Counted from the first letter of the stretch, positions 1 through 5,520 are shown. The stretch is 7,987 nucleotides of DNA from Candidatus Woesearchaeota archaeon (GCA_007128245.1 SKXU01000013.1:1-7987), one strand, 5' to 3'. A program made the numbers and translations. The notes: a model not told the origin generated them from the sequence alone.

Positions 1-636
1 CGTAAGATAGAATATTCCGTCTTTGAGCTTTTCAATCGTGTGCGGAATCTTATACGATCCTTTCTCAGAGAAGATTTTTCCTACGTACTCAGAAATACCT
101 GTTGAAGCTTTTTCTACATTAAAGATATTTGCTGCCAAGTCCTCAATTTTGATGAGCACCTTTTCTGTGCCGTTCACAATAAAGTATCCTCCGACGTCGT
201 CAGGGTCTTCTCCTTTCTTGATGAGTTCTTCTCTTGTTAAGCCATTAAGGTGGCAGTACTTTGATTTGAGCATGATAGGCATGTTACCAATCTGCGTCTT
301 AAACGATTCTCGCTGAATACCATTAATGTGCGCTGAAATCTCAATGAAGATAGGCGCTGCATAACTAATTTTTCTCAGGCGAGCTTCTGTTGGGAAGAGC
401 TGTCTTCGCGAACCGTCAGCTTCTGTGATTTCAGGCTTGGTCACCCAGATCTTGTCTAGTCGAATCTTGAACTCCTCAATGTTGGCAGGAATAATTGTTG
501 GCTCAACCTCTTTGTTCTCCTCAACAATCGCTTGTAGTTCTCGTTCAATAAAGGCGTTAAAGCTCTCAATATCTGATTGTACAAAGCTGTGCTCGGTGAA
601 ATAGTTCCTGATCAGTGCTTCTGTGCGATTATTCAT
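1..636 (-). CDS. rpo2N: DNA-directed RNA polymerase subunit Rpo2 N-terminal (B''), partial
   Basis: Encodes the first 212 residues of the second-largest archaeal RNA polymerase subunit; the 3' part lies beyond the left edge. In the family this region forms the protrusion and the start of the lobe, which help hold the DNA next to the active centre. Recognition rests on strongly conserved stretches read directly from the sequence: MPIMLKSKYCHL, a GEDPDDVGGYF segment and FIVNGTEKVLI, all in the expected order. The ATG at 634-636 is fixed by a strong GGAGGG six bases upstream and by the typical N-terminus. The gene overlaps the end of rpo5 by 8 bp, so the two are co-transcribed and probably translationally coupled. 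Archaea have either one rpo2 gene or a B''/B' split; the fragment cannot decide which applies here, so the symbol rpo2N is provisional. Confidence 0.96.
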   Translation of the reverse strand, partial: MNNRTEALIRNYFTEHSFVQSDIESFNAFIERELQAIVEENKEVEPTIIPANIEEFKIRLDKIWVTKPEITEADGSRRQLFPTEARLRKISYAAPIFIEISAHINGIQRESFKTQIGNMPIMLKSKYCHLNGLTREELIKKGEDPDDVGGYFIVNGTEKVLIKIEDLAANIFNVEKASTGISEYVGKIFSEKGSYKIPHTIEKLKDGIFYLT

Positions 637-961
637 ATGCAACCCTCCGGTAAAAAATGCTCGTGCCAGCAGTGTGTGATGAGCGAGTAATTCTAATAAT
701 ATCTCCAATCTTCGCATTCAAGCCCTTCAGTGCTGCGTCATGAATGTAGATAGTAGGAAGGTTTGTTGGCTGCACATCATATGTTTCAAAAAAAGCAGGG
801 ATTTCTTCTTCGCTAAGAATCTCGTGCTTAGGAACAAGAGCGTGGTCTTGGATGTTAAATTCAAAGGTTGGTTCTTTGACCTTTTTTGCCGCTTTTTTTG
901 CGACCTTGACCGCTTTCTTCGTTGTTTTCGCCGATTTTTTGGGGGTAGTCTTTGTAACCAT
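629..961 (-). CDS. rpo5: DNA-directed RNA polymerase subunit Rpo5 (RpoH) with a lysine-rich N-terminal tail
   Basis: 110-aa homologue of archaeal Rpo5/RpoH (the eukaryotic Rpb5 C-terminal domain), part of the polymerase jaw that contacts downstream DNA. The core, about residues 33-110, shows family hallmarks: HALVPKHEILSEEE, a LPTIYIHD segment, GDIIRITRSS, and TAGTSIFYRRV at the C-terminus. Family members are usually about 75-85 aa. The extra 30 or so residues are a basic tail with 12 lysines among the first 29 residues, plus Ala, Thr and Val, resembling histone H1 or lysine-rich DNA-binding tails. A longer in-frame reading begins inside the tRNA-Lys gene, so the ATG at 959-961 is preferred. 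It lies 14 nt after the tRNA-Lys 3' end, with only a weak AGG upstream. The last 8 bp overlap rpo2N. Function is certain from homology; the role of the tail is unknown. Confidence 0.96.
   Translation of the reverse strand: MVTKTTPKKSAKTTKKAVKVAKKAAKKVKEPTFEFNIQDHALVPKHEILSEEEIPAFFETYDVQPTNLPTIYIHDAALKGLNAKIGDIIRITRSSHTAGTSIFYRRVAYE
643..648 (-). promoter_or_regulatory. Shine-Dalgarno site of rpo2N embedded in the rpo5 coding sequence
   Basis: Reading the minus strand gives GGAGGG followed by a 6-nt spacer and the rpo2N ATG. The same bases encode the conserved Arg-Arg-Val near the Rpo5 C-terminus (codons CGG AGG GTT), so one stretch serves both protein sequence and ribosome binding. It is the only strong Shine-Dalgarno site seen in the window. 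Confidence 0.85.
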
Positions 962-975
962 GATGTGCCTGCTGA

Positions 976-1070
976 TGGGCCCGGAGGGATTTGAACCCCC
1001 GACCACTCGCTTAAAAGGCGAATGCTCTAGTGTCCACGCACAGTTGCGTTCCAGACTGAGCTACGAGCCC
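976..1070 (-). tRNA. tRNA-Lys (anticodon UUU), interrupted in the D-loop
   Basis: The minus strand folds into a full cloverleaf. Acceptor strands GGGCTCG and CGGGCCC pair, with one U-G. The D-stem is GCTC/GAGC. The anticodon stem is TTCGC/GCGAG around loop CTTTTAA, with anticodon TTT at 1013-1015. The T-stem is GGGGG/CCCTC around TTCAAAT. The discriminator is A and CCA is not encoded. The gene is 95 nt, but the mature tRNA would be 74 nt, because 21 nt (1030-1050) interrupt the D-loop after the conserved GG. Without them the D-arm reads GCTCAGTCTGG-TAGAGC, the normal archaeal tRNA-Lys form. It lies 5 nt after tRNA-Asp and 14 nt before rpo5, so it is presumably cut out of a common precursor. 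Confidence 0.95.
1030..1050 (-). other. 21-nt tRNA intron at a non-canonical D-loop position (19/20)
   Basis: A textbook bulge-helix-bulge can be drawn by hand. Next to the D-stem, GTCU of the 5' exon pairs with GGAC of the intron, giving a 4-bp central helix with one U-G. A 3-nt bulge GGA lies on the 5' side and a 3-nt bulge ACU on the 3' side. The intron closes on itself with ACGCA/UGCGU around loop ACUG. Archaeal tRNA-splicing endonuclease cuts after the second base of each bulge. Here that removes exactly 21 nt and restores a standard D-arm. Known canonical introns sit at 37/38; D-loop sites are a minority in archaea. Confidence 0.9.
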
Positions 1071-1075
1071 GAAGA

Positions 1076-1148
1076 CGCCCTGGCCGGGATTTGAACCCGG
1101 GTCGGTGCCTCGACAGGGCACCATGCTAGGCCACTACACTACCAGGGC
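1076..1148 (-). tRNA. tRNA-Asp (anticodon GUC)
   Basis: Acceptor strands GCCCTGG and CCAGGGC pair perfectly. The anticodon stem GTGCC/GGCAC encloses loop CTGTCGA, with anticodon GTC at 1112-1114. The T-arm is CCGGG-TTCAAAT-CCCGG. The D-arm has the GTGTAGTGGCC form typical of tRNA-Asp. The discriminator is G, the usual Asp identity base; CCA is not encoded. It has no intron and is the first gene of the tRNA-Asp - tRNA-Lys - rpo5 - rpo2N unit. Confidence 0.96.
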
Positions 1149-1224
1149 ACATTGATGCGTAGGAAGTGTTGTGTTGCACGTACATCCCAGCCCATCATCA
1201 TATTAGGATGCGAATTGTGAATTA

Positions 1225-1232
1225 TTTATAAA
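1225..1232 (-). promoter_or_regulatory. TATA box for the tRNA-Asp/tRNA-Lys/rpo5/rpo2N unit
   Basis: On the minus strand this reads CTTTATAAATAA, with TTTATAAA as the core, a close match to the archaeal TATA box. A start about 26 bp downstream would fall near 1201-1203 and leave a leader of about 50 nt before tRNA-Asp, to be removed by RNase P. The start site is an inference. Confidence 0.65.
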
Positions 1233-1246
1233 GCTATTGCTTGCAG

Positions 1247-1252
1247 AAAAAA
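1247..1252 (-). terminator. Possible oligo-T terminator of the dockerin-type genes
   Basis: The minus strand carries six consecutive T residues in the context GACTTTTTTCTGC, about 85 nt after the stop codon of the gene ending at 1337 and just before the next TATA box. Archaeal RNA polymerase often terminates in T-rich tracts without a hairpin. A single T6 run is modest evidence. Confidence 0.4.
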
Positions 1253-1319
1253 GTCTACGTGTCTGTTGACTACTCATGTACCGGTAGTTTACGTATATAA
1301 AAGTTCTGTTTGGACTGGC

Positions 1320-1337
1320 ATGCGTGGAGATACGCAT
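1320..1337. repeat. Perfect 6-bp inverted repeat at the stop codon of the 1337-2578 gene
   Basis: On the plus strand ATGCGT and ACGCAT are separated by the 6-nt loop GGAGAT. On the minus strand the hairpin begins within the TAA stop and follows the coding sequence. No T-run follows directly, so it is not a classical intrinsic terminator; it could mark or stabilise an mRNA 3' end, or be chance. Confidence 0.4.
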
Positions 1338-2578
1338 TATGAGGGAACGCTCATGTATGTGTGCCCAACATACCATGCTTGGTCTTGTGTGACCGCACTT
1401 CCTCCACCGCCCCACGTTCCAGAGTGCTCAAACTGCACGATTGTATCCGCAGGAAATACTGCTTGTGTGTTCTCAGTAACTAGTTCGCCATTAATCCACA
1501 TCCGAGCAACACCATCTGCCTGACCAGGAGTGTTTAGGCGCACATGCCACTCTGCGATAATCCAATCGTACGGACCATACTCGGGAGTCTGTATGTTAAA
1601 CGGAAGCACTTCCGGATCCCACGATAGCCCTCGAGAACCCAAAGAGATATCCGGTGGAACACCAGTTGGGCCGCCAAACCCTCCTCCGCCAAGCGTGTGC
1701 CAGCCGCCCGGACCCAGTGCAAGCAAATTCATCTTTACTCCCATGGCGTGCCATGCAAAATCGTCATCAAATCGCAAGGACATGCCAATAAACACTTCAG
1801 AGACCCCCAGAGCATGAAACACCGCTGCCGGTCCGAAACCGTCAGGAAATCCTTCTTCGTAAAAAATAGCTAAAGCAGAGCCAGGGCTGATGGGTTCGGC
1901 ATGGTCTTCCACGAGATACACAGAGCCATACTCCGTGTTTCGATAATTTATTGCCCAACCGTTGGCCAGAGAGGACCAGTCAGTATTCGCTATCTGCACG
2001 AACTCTGGCGGTTCATTAGGAAAGCTTACCGCAGGAGACTCAGCAGCCACACTATATGAAGCCACCACACCACCCTCTGCGCCCGATGAGAGGCAGCGAA
2101 TATAGGTTGTGCGTAACTGACCCGCACCAATGGGCGATGAGTCTCGACCATGATAGAGCCCTCCCGGCCACGTATAAAATTGTGCTGACATCTGAGCGTA
2201 TGGAAGGTCTTGATTCGCAAGCCTGCACGTTGCAGGGCTATTTGTGCGCACGATGTACACATGATTATTCGTGCTTGCATGCAACGACGTTGAGAGTAAA
2301 GGAGCGAGGAGCTCGACAGTGAATGCGTCGCTAGTCTGTCCGAAGTTTCTTGCAGCAATAATGAGGTCAAACAAGTCAATCACACCATCTTGGTTTACGT
2401 CCGCAGCCAAAACATACTCATCATCTCCTTGAGTACTTCCAAGAAGAGTAACAATAGCAAGTAAATCGTCCACTCCTACGCTTCCATCCCCCGTAACATC
2501 ACCAAGGATTGGTGCCAACAAGAGTAAAGAACAACATGCAGCCACAATACGTATATTTCGATGCGTGGACTGCGTCAT
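1337..2578 (-). CDS. Exported dockerin-type protein with C-terminal polysaccharide-lyase-14-like domain
   Basis: A 413-aa protein. Residues 1-26 form a signal peptide (basic start, then a CCSLLLLAP hydrophobic core). Residues 26-80 are a dockerin type I-like pair of EF-hand loops: D27-x3-D31-G32-x5-D38, then D60-x-N62-x-D64-G65-x2-D68-x2-D71. Residues about 86-179 resemble the FN3-like fold common in surface proteins, with C118 and C162 positioned for a disulfide. Residues about 185-413 form a beta-rich domain containing EVFIGMSLRF and LNTPGQADG followed by RMWINGELV, a pattern I associate with polysaccharide lyase 14-like and concanavalin-like lectin/glucanase folds. It is probably secreted or bound at the surface and may bind or cleave a glycan; no catalytic residue can be assigned by eye. 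It is a paralogue of the next gene upstream. A TATA box 26 bp before the ATG and no Shine-Dalgarno suggest a leaderless mRNA. Confidence 0.85.
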   Translation of the reverse strand: MTQSTHRNIRIVAACCSLLLLAPILGDVTGDGSVGVDDLLAIVTLLGSTQGDDEYVLAADVNQDGVIDLFDLIIAARNFGQTSDAFTVELLAPLLSTSLHASTNNHVYIVRTNSPATCRLANQDLPYAQMSAQFYTWPGGLYHGRDSSPIGAGQLRTTYIRCLSSGAEGGVVASYSVAAESPAVSFPNEPPEFVQIANTDWSSLANGWAINYRNTEYGSVYLVEDHAEPISPGSALAIFYEEGFPDGFGPAAVFHALGVSEVFIGMSLRFDDDFAWHAMGVKMNLLALGPGGWHTLGGGGFGGPTGVPPDISLGSRGLSWDPEVLPFNIQTPEYGPYDWIIAEWHVRLNTPGQADGVARMWINGELVTENTQAVFPADTIVQFEHSGTWGGGGSAVTQDQAWYVGHTYMSVPS

Positions 2579-2600
2579 GACAGAGCACCCGTTTGAGCAC

Positions 2601-2607
2601 TATATAA
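2601..2607 (-). promoter_or_regulatory. TATA box of the 1337-2578 gene
   Basis: The minus strand reads CCATTATATAGTGC in the 32-bp gap between the two dockerin-type genes. The box is centred 26 bp before the ATG at 2576-2578, so transcription would start at or next to the start codon. The gene therefore has its own promoter despite sitting close behind its paralogue. Confidence 0.7.
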
Positions 2608-2610
2608 TGG

Positions 2611-4155
2611 TTATGGTCGCGCGACAATGATATCGTCTATGCGCGCAGTGGACACTTGTTGCACACTCCCCGACGCTTGCAGCATGACCACATTTAGACG
2701 TAATTCAGGAGTGGTTCTGAAGCGAATATCTTGCCACTCACCAACGAGAGCGTCGTCCACCCACAGCCGCATAAGTCCATCGGGAATACCAGGTTCGTTT
2801 AACCGCACTAAGAACGTGACAGTATACCATTGTCCGCGCTGAAAGACAAACGACTCATCATACCACGTGCCAGCAATATTGACATCCCCATAACATCCAG
2901 GTGTTTGGTCCATGTCTGCGTGATACAGATAAAACCCTGGGTGCGATACCCCCACTTCTCCCATCACCATGATGGCGTTGAAAAAGTCATCTCCTTGAGC
3001 GCATTGATTTGCGCGGCCAAAAGACGACCACTGATTATCAGTGCGAGAACCATATAACCCTACGAGCTTTCCGCTCCCAAGCCAATCCTCTTCAAAGTAC
3101 AGTCTGTATCGAAAAAATACCTCGTCGTACCCAGGCATATAAAATGCCGACATGTGACCAGGATCTCCCACTCCTGGAGGGTGTTGATACTGCAAGTAGC
3201 GCTGTCCCTCAAATGCGCGCGAAGGATCAGTTATAATCGTGTACGGATCTTGTCGACCATCAACGAACTGATTAAGATGTCCTGCTTCAAAGTCTTCTTG
3301 AAAAATAATGTGCTGCGGCTCAGGAGGGAGCGTGTCGAGCTGATCAACTACAGCAATTGTTATGTGCCGCGTTACTTGCTGCTGGCCTTCACACGTCAAC
3401 GTATACACGCCAGTTGTTTGCGGAGTAATTACTTGAGATCCTTGAAGGGATTGCGGACCACTCCACGCGCCGGAAGCAGTGCAGGAGTCCGCATTTTGCG
3501 ACGACCAATCGAGCGTGACGCTCTCGCCAAAAAGCACTGTTGTCTGTGTAGCAGTGAATGTGAGGGTGACAGCAGAGAACGTCCGTCCAAAGTCTCTTGC
3601 GACAGCCACCACGTCAAGCACATCAATCACCCCGTCACCATTTAGGTCTGCGCGCGCATCAAAATCGGGTTCTGACTGCCGCGCGCCAAGGCGTGAGACC
3701 ACAAATGAGAGGGTCTGCACGTCAATAACACCTCTGTTAAGAACATCACCTGCCAGAAGCTCTGCGGAAGAAGCAACCGATGCTACGTTGCTCAGACTGG
3801 GCGCGAACACATTTTCACCTTCTTGCACGACGTACGGCGTAAGACGAAAATACCATTGAGAGGAGATGTCACCAATATCTGCTGCGCTCACGCTACATGA
3901 TTGGGTTCCTGACGATACTCCTGTAATCTGTGGACAGTTTCCCGGAAGAGACTGCGCACCGCCCCAGGACTGAATATCAGACGCAGATGCGCTGTAGCGA
4001 AAAAAGTATCCGTCAACAGGTTGTCCTTCAGATAGACTCGCAGTCCAAGACAAAACGATTCTGTCTCCTGCGCGCGTCGCGGAAAGATCAGTGACTGAGG
4101 AGGGCACTGCAAAAACCACCGGGAGCACGAGTAAGAGCAAGATAAGAGTTCGCAT
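2611..4155 (-). CDS. Exported FN3-dockerin-Ig protein with C-terminal polysaccharide-lyase-14-like domain
   Basis: A 514-aa protein. Residues 1-16 are a signal peptide (MRTLILLLLVLPVVFA). Residues about 18-127 look like a fibronectin type III domain (VTDLSATRAGDRIVLSW at the start). Residues 136-191 are a dockerin type I-like pair. The second loop is intact (D170-x-N172-x-D174-G175-x2-D178-x2-D181). The first keeps D137, G142 and D145 but has Leu139, Arg141 and Thr148 where calcium ligands are expected. Residues about 195-272 match a bacterial-type Ig-like repeat (FGESVTLDWSSQNADSC, then TGVYTLTC). Residues about 285-514 form the same kind of domain as in the downstream paralogue (EVFFRYRLYFEEDW; LNEPGIPDG then MRLWVDDALV). 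A further upstream in-frame start at 4200 exists, but the ATG at 4153-4155 gives a clean signal peptide and lies 26 bp after a TATA-like box. Glycan binding or cleavage is inferred; the substrate is unknown. Confidence 0.85.
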   Translation of the reverse strand: MRTLILLLLVLPVVFAVPSSVTDLSATRAGDRIVLSWTASLSEGQPVDGYFFRYSASASDIQSWGGAQSLPGNCPQITGVSSGTQSCSVSAADIGDISSQWYFRLTPYVVQEGENVFAPSLSNVASVASSAELLAGDVLNRGVIDVQTLSFVVSRLGARQSEPDFDARADLNGDGVIDVLDVVAVARDFGRTFSAVTLTFTATQTTVLFGESVTLDWSSQNADSCTASGAWSGPQSLQGSQVITPQTTGVYTLTCEGQQQVTRHITIAVVDQLDTLPPEPQHIIFQEDFEAGHLNQFVDGRQDPYTIITDPSRAFEGQRYLQYQHPPGVGDPGHMSAFYMPGYDEVFFRYRLYFEEDWLGSGKLVGLYGSRTDNQWSSFGRANQCAQGDDFFNAIMVMGEVGVSHPGFYLYHADMDQTPGCYGDVNIAGTWYDESFVFQRGQWYTVTFLVRLNEPGIPDGLMRLWVDDALVGEWQDIRFRTTPELRLNVVMLQASGSVQQVSTARIDDIIVARP

Positions 4156-4177
4156 CAGACAATACCGGCACGCAGCA

Positions 4178-4185
4178 CATAAAAA
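4178..4185 (-). promoter_or_regulatory. TATA-like box of the 2611-4155 gene
   Basis: The minus strand reads CTTTTTATGTG. The TTTTTATG core is centred about 26 bp before the chosen ATG and is identical, over TTTTTATGTG, to the box before trpS. This supports both the start choice and a leaderless transcript. Confidence 0.65.
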
Positions 4186-4204
4186 GCTTGTTATTAACAC
4201 AAGG

Positions 4205-4212
4205 TATATAAA
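4205..4212 (+). promoter_or_regulatory. TATA box of the 4235-5520 gene pair
   Basis: The plus strand reads GGTATATAAAATAAT. The box centre is about 26 bp before the ATG at 4235, placing transcription start at or beside the start codon. It sits back to back with the minus-strand box at 4178-4185; the two centres are 27 bp apart. Confidence 0.75.
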
Positions 4213-4234
4213 ATAATAATCGTTCCGCTGGAGT

Positions 4235-4567
4235 ATGACAACTAGTTACTGGTCACAAATACCTAAGTGGAAATTGATTGTGTACGGGATACTTACAATA
4301 ATTATTTTTGTCGCGCAACAAACAGTCGCGCAAGCACTCATCCTCCTGACAGGACTCTACATGGGATGGAGAGTGGTAAAGCTCGTCTCACACAGCCTAC
4401 ACTGTCCAAGCTGTCAAATAAAGCTCGCAGGAGCGGTGCTGCTGTTTTTAGGAGCAATCTTTATGGCAGGACCGTACATGCTGATGCTCCTTGTGTTCGT
4501 ACTGTGGGCTGACGCACTACTGATTGACAAAAACGATAGAAACACAGCAAGGGCGTACTACGGATGA
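4235..4567 (+). CDS. Small membrane protein with an HxxHCxxC motif, coupled to a CobW-type GTPase
   Basis: A 110-aa protein I do not recognise. Hydropathy by eye suggests two hydrophobic hairpins. Residues about 14-47 hold two membrane segments (LIVYGILTIIIFV, then an ALILLTGLYMGW run). Residues about 64-97 hold two more (LAGAVLLFLGAIFMAG and YMLMLLVFVLW). Between them lies a short loop with H53-x2-H56-C57-x2-C60, a plausible metal-binding cluster. The stop overlaps the start of the COG0523 GTPase gene as ATGA, so the two are translated from one mRNA, which suggests a shared role in metal handling. A GGAG lies too close to the ATG to act as a Shine-Dalgarno site, and a TATA box 26 bp upstream implies a leaderless start. 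Function is unknown; the metal link is inferred. Confidence 0.85.
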   Translation: MTTSYWSQIPKWKLIVYGILTIIIFVAQQTVAQALILLTGLYMGWRVVKLVSHSLHCPSCQIKLAGAVLLFLGAIFMAGPYMLMLLVFVLWADALLIDKNDRNTARAYYG

Positions 4568-5520
4568 CGGAACTCATCATTCTCACAGGATACCTGGGAT
4601 CAGGAAAAACTACGACCTTGCGTCACGTACTCGCACACCTACCTGAGGCTATGAGGACTGCAGTCATCATCAACGAGTACGCAGCCGCAGGCATAGACGG
4701 AAAAATCATTGACAACAAAAAATACACAGTGAAAGAACTTGAGAACGGCTGTATCTGCTGCACGCGCGGACGAGATTTAAAGCAGCAAATTGAACAACTT
4801 AAGACGTTGCACAACCCTGACGTGATATTAGTGGAAACCACAGGAGTTGCAGAACCAGAACCCCTCCTTGATATTATTGCAGAAACACACACACCAATCA
4901 AAAGCGTTGTAACAGTACTTGACGCATACCAATACGACAAGAAGCGAACCCTCGGAGATGTGAGCAAAAGACAAATCAAACTCTCAAGCCTCGTGATTAT
5001 TAACAAACAAGACCTCGTAGGAGCTGACGTGCTCGAACAACTCAAAGCAGAAGTGCACGCACTCAACGAGCACACACACGTGTGCGCAACCAAGCACGGA
5101 GCACTCTCAACCACCACCCTGCTGAACGCGCCTGCGCCACAGCTTGAAGGAAGAAAAAAAGCTCGCCGCGTACACAGACACGAAACAAGCTCATTAACGC
5201 TTCACACAAAAAAAATCGTTCGCTTACCAGAACTCGAAAAACTCCTCTCTCACCTTCCATCAGACGTTGCGCGCGCAAAAGGAATTGTGCGAACACCACA
5301 CGGATACCGACTCTTCCAGTACGCAGCAGGCCTGTACACTATCGAGCCAGCAAAAAAACCAGCAGACAGCACAGGCGTCCTCGTATTTATCGGACCACTC
5401 CGTATGCGCACACGATTGTCCCTTCTCAAACAGGTGCACGCAGCAGCGCACAAAAGTATGACGAGCGGCACAAGCGAGTTATTCTCCAACACCCGTCAAG
5501 TCTTCAAGAGCCTTGATTAG
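4564..5520 (+). CDS. COG0523/CobW-family GTP-binding metallochaperone
   Basis: A 318-aa G3E-family P-loop GTPase, the group that includes CobW, YjiA and ZNG1 and delivers or allocates metals (often zinc) to target proteins. Visible motifs: Walker A GYLGSGKTT (9-17); NEYAAAGID (37-45), matching the family NEFG..GID switch region; the family metal-binding CxCC as GCICC (62-66); ETTGVAEP (91-98), the Walker B region; and NKQD (147-150) for guanine specificity. The C-terminal CobW domain runs from about residue 211 (LTLHTKKIVRL) and includes a GYRLFQYAAGLYTIEP segment. Histidines occur in the linker (HRHE at 204-207), but there is no long His tract. The length is near the family norm. The start overlaps the stop of the membrane protein by 4 nt. 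The 3' end overlaps trpS, on the other strand, by 17 bp. Which metal and client it serves cannot be told from the sequence. Confidence 0.94.
   Translation: MTELIILTGYLGSGKTTTLRHVLAHLPEAMRTAVIINEYAAAGIDGKIIDNKKYTVKELENGCICCTRGRDLKQQIEQLKTLHNPDVILVETTGVAEPEPLLDIIAETHTPIKSVVTVLDAYQYDKKRTLGDVSKRQIKLSSLVIINKQDLVGADVLEQLKAEVHALNEHTHVCATKHGALSTTTLLNAPAPQLEGRKKARRVHRHETSSLTLHTKKIVRLPELEKLLSHLPSDVARAKGIVRTPHGYRLFQYAAGLYTIEPAKKPADSTGVLVFIGPLRMRTRLSLLKQVHAAAHKSMTSGTSELFSNTRQVFKSLD

Larger units (their letters stand above)
1149..1336. other. Intergenic region upstream of the tRNA-rpo unit
   Basis: This 188-bp stretch separates the 3' end of the dockerin-type gene (stop at 1337-1339) from tRNA-Asp. It holds, in minus-strand order: the loop and far arm of a stem-loop starting at the stop codon, a TTTTATATA element (1294-1302), a T6 run (1247-1252), and a good TATA box (1225-1232). 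I see no convincing gene; a 24-codon minus-strand reading frame (1203-1277) has no supporting signal. Confidence 0.6.

Noticed and set aside
962..1006. N-terminal extension of Rpo5 into the tRNA-Lys gene
   Set aside because: It would translate tRNA sequence; the ATG at 959-961 directly follows the tRNA and gives a sensible protein.
1203..1277. Minus-strand 24-codon reading frame (start MSSQQTRRLF) between the dockerin-type gene and tRNA-Asp
   Set aside because: The TATA-like element upstream is about 20 bp away instead of 26, there is no Shine-Dalgarno, and the frame crosses the T6 tract and the TATA box of the tRNA unit.
2530..2545. Lipobox-like VAAC near residue 12-15 of the 413-aa dockerin-type protein
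   Set aside because: The cysteine precedes, not follows, the hydrophobic core, so lipoprotein processing there is unlikely; a normal signal peptide fits better.
3154..3645. Plus-strand 163-aa open frame opposite the longer dockerin-type gene
   Set aside because: Arg/Cys/Ser-rich sequence with no domain or promoter, wholly antisense to a gene with clear domains.
4230..4233. GGAG just before the ATG at 4235 as a Shine-Dalgarno site
   Set aside because: Only one base separates it from the start codon, too close for ribosome binding, and the TATA spacing predicts that the transcript starts at the ATG.
4623..5117. Minus-strand 164-aa open frame opposite the CobW-type gene
   Set aside because: Ser/Cys/Leu-rich shadow of a gene with all G3E GTPase motifs.
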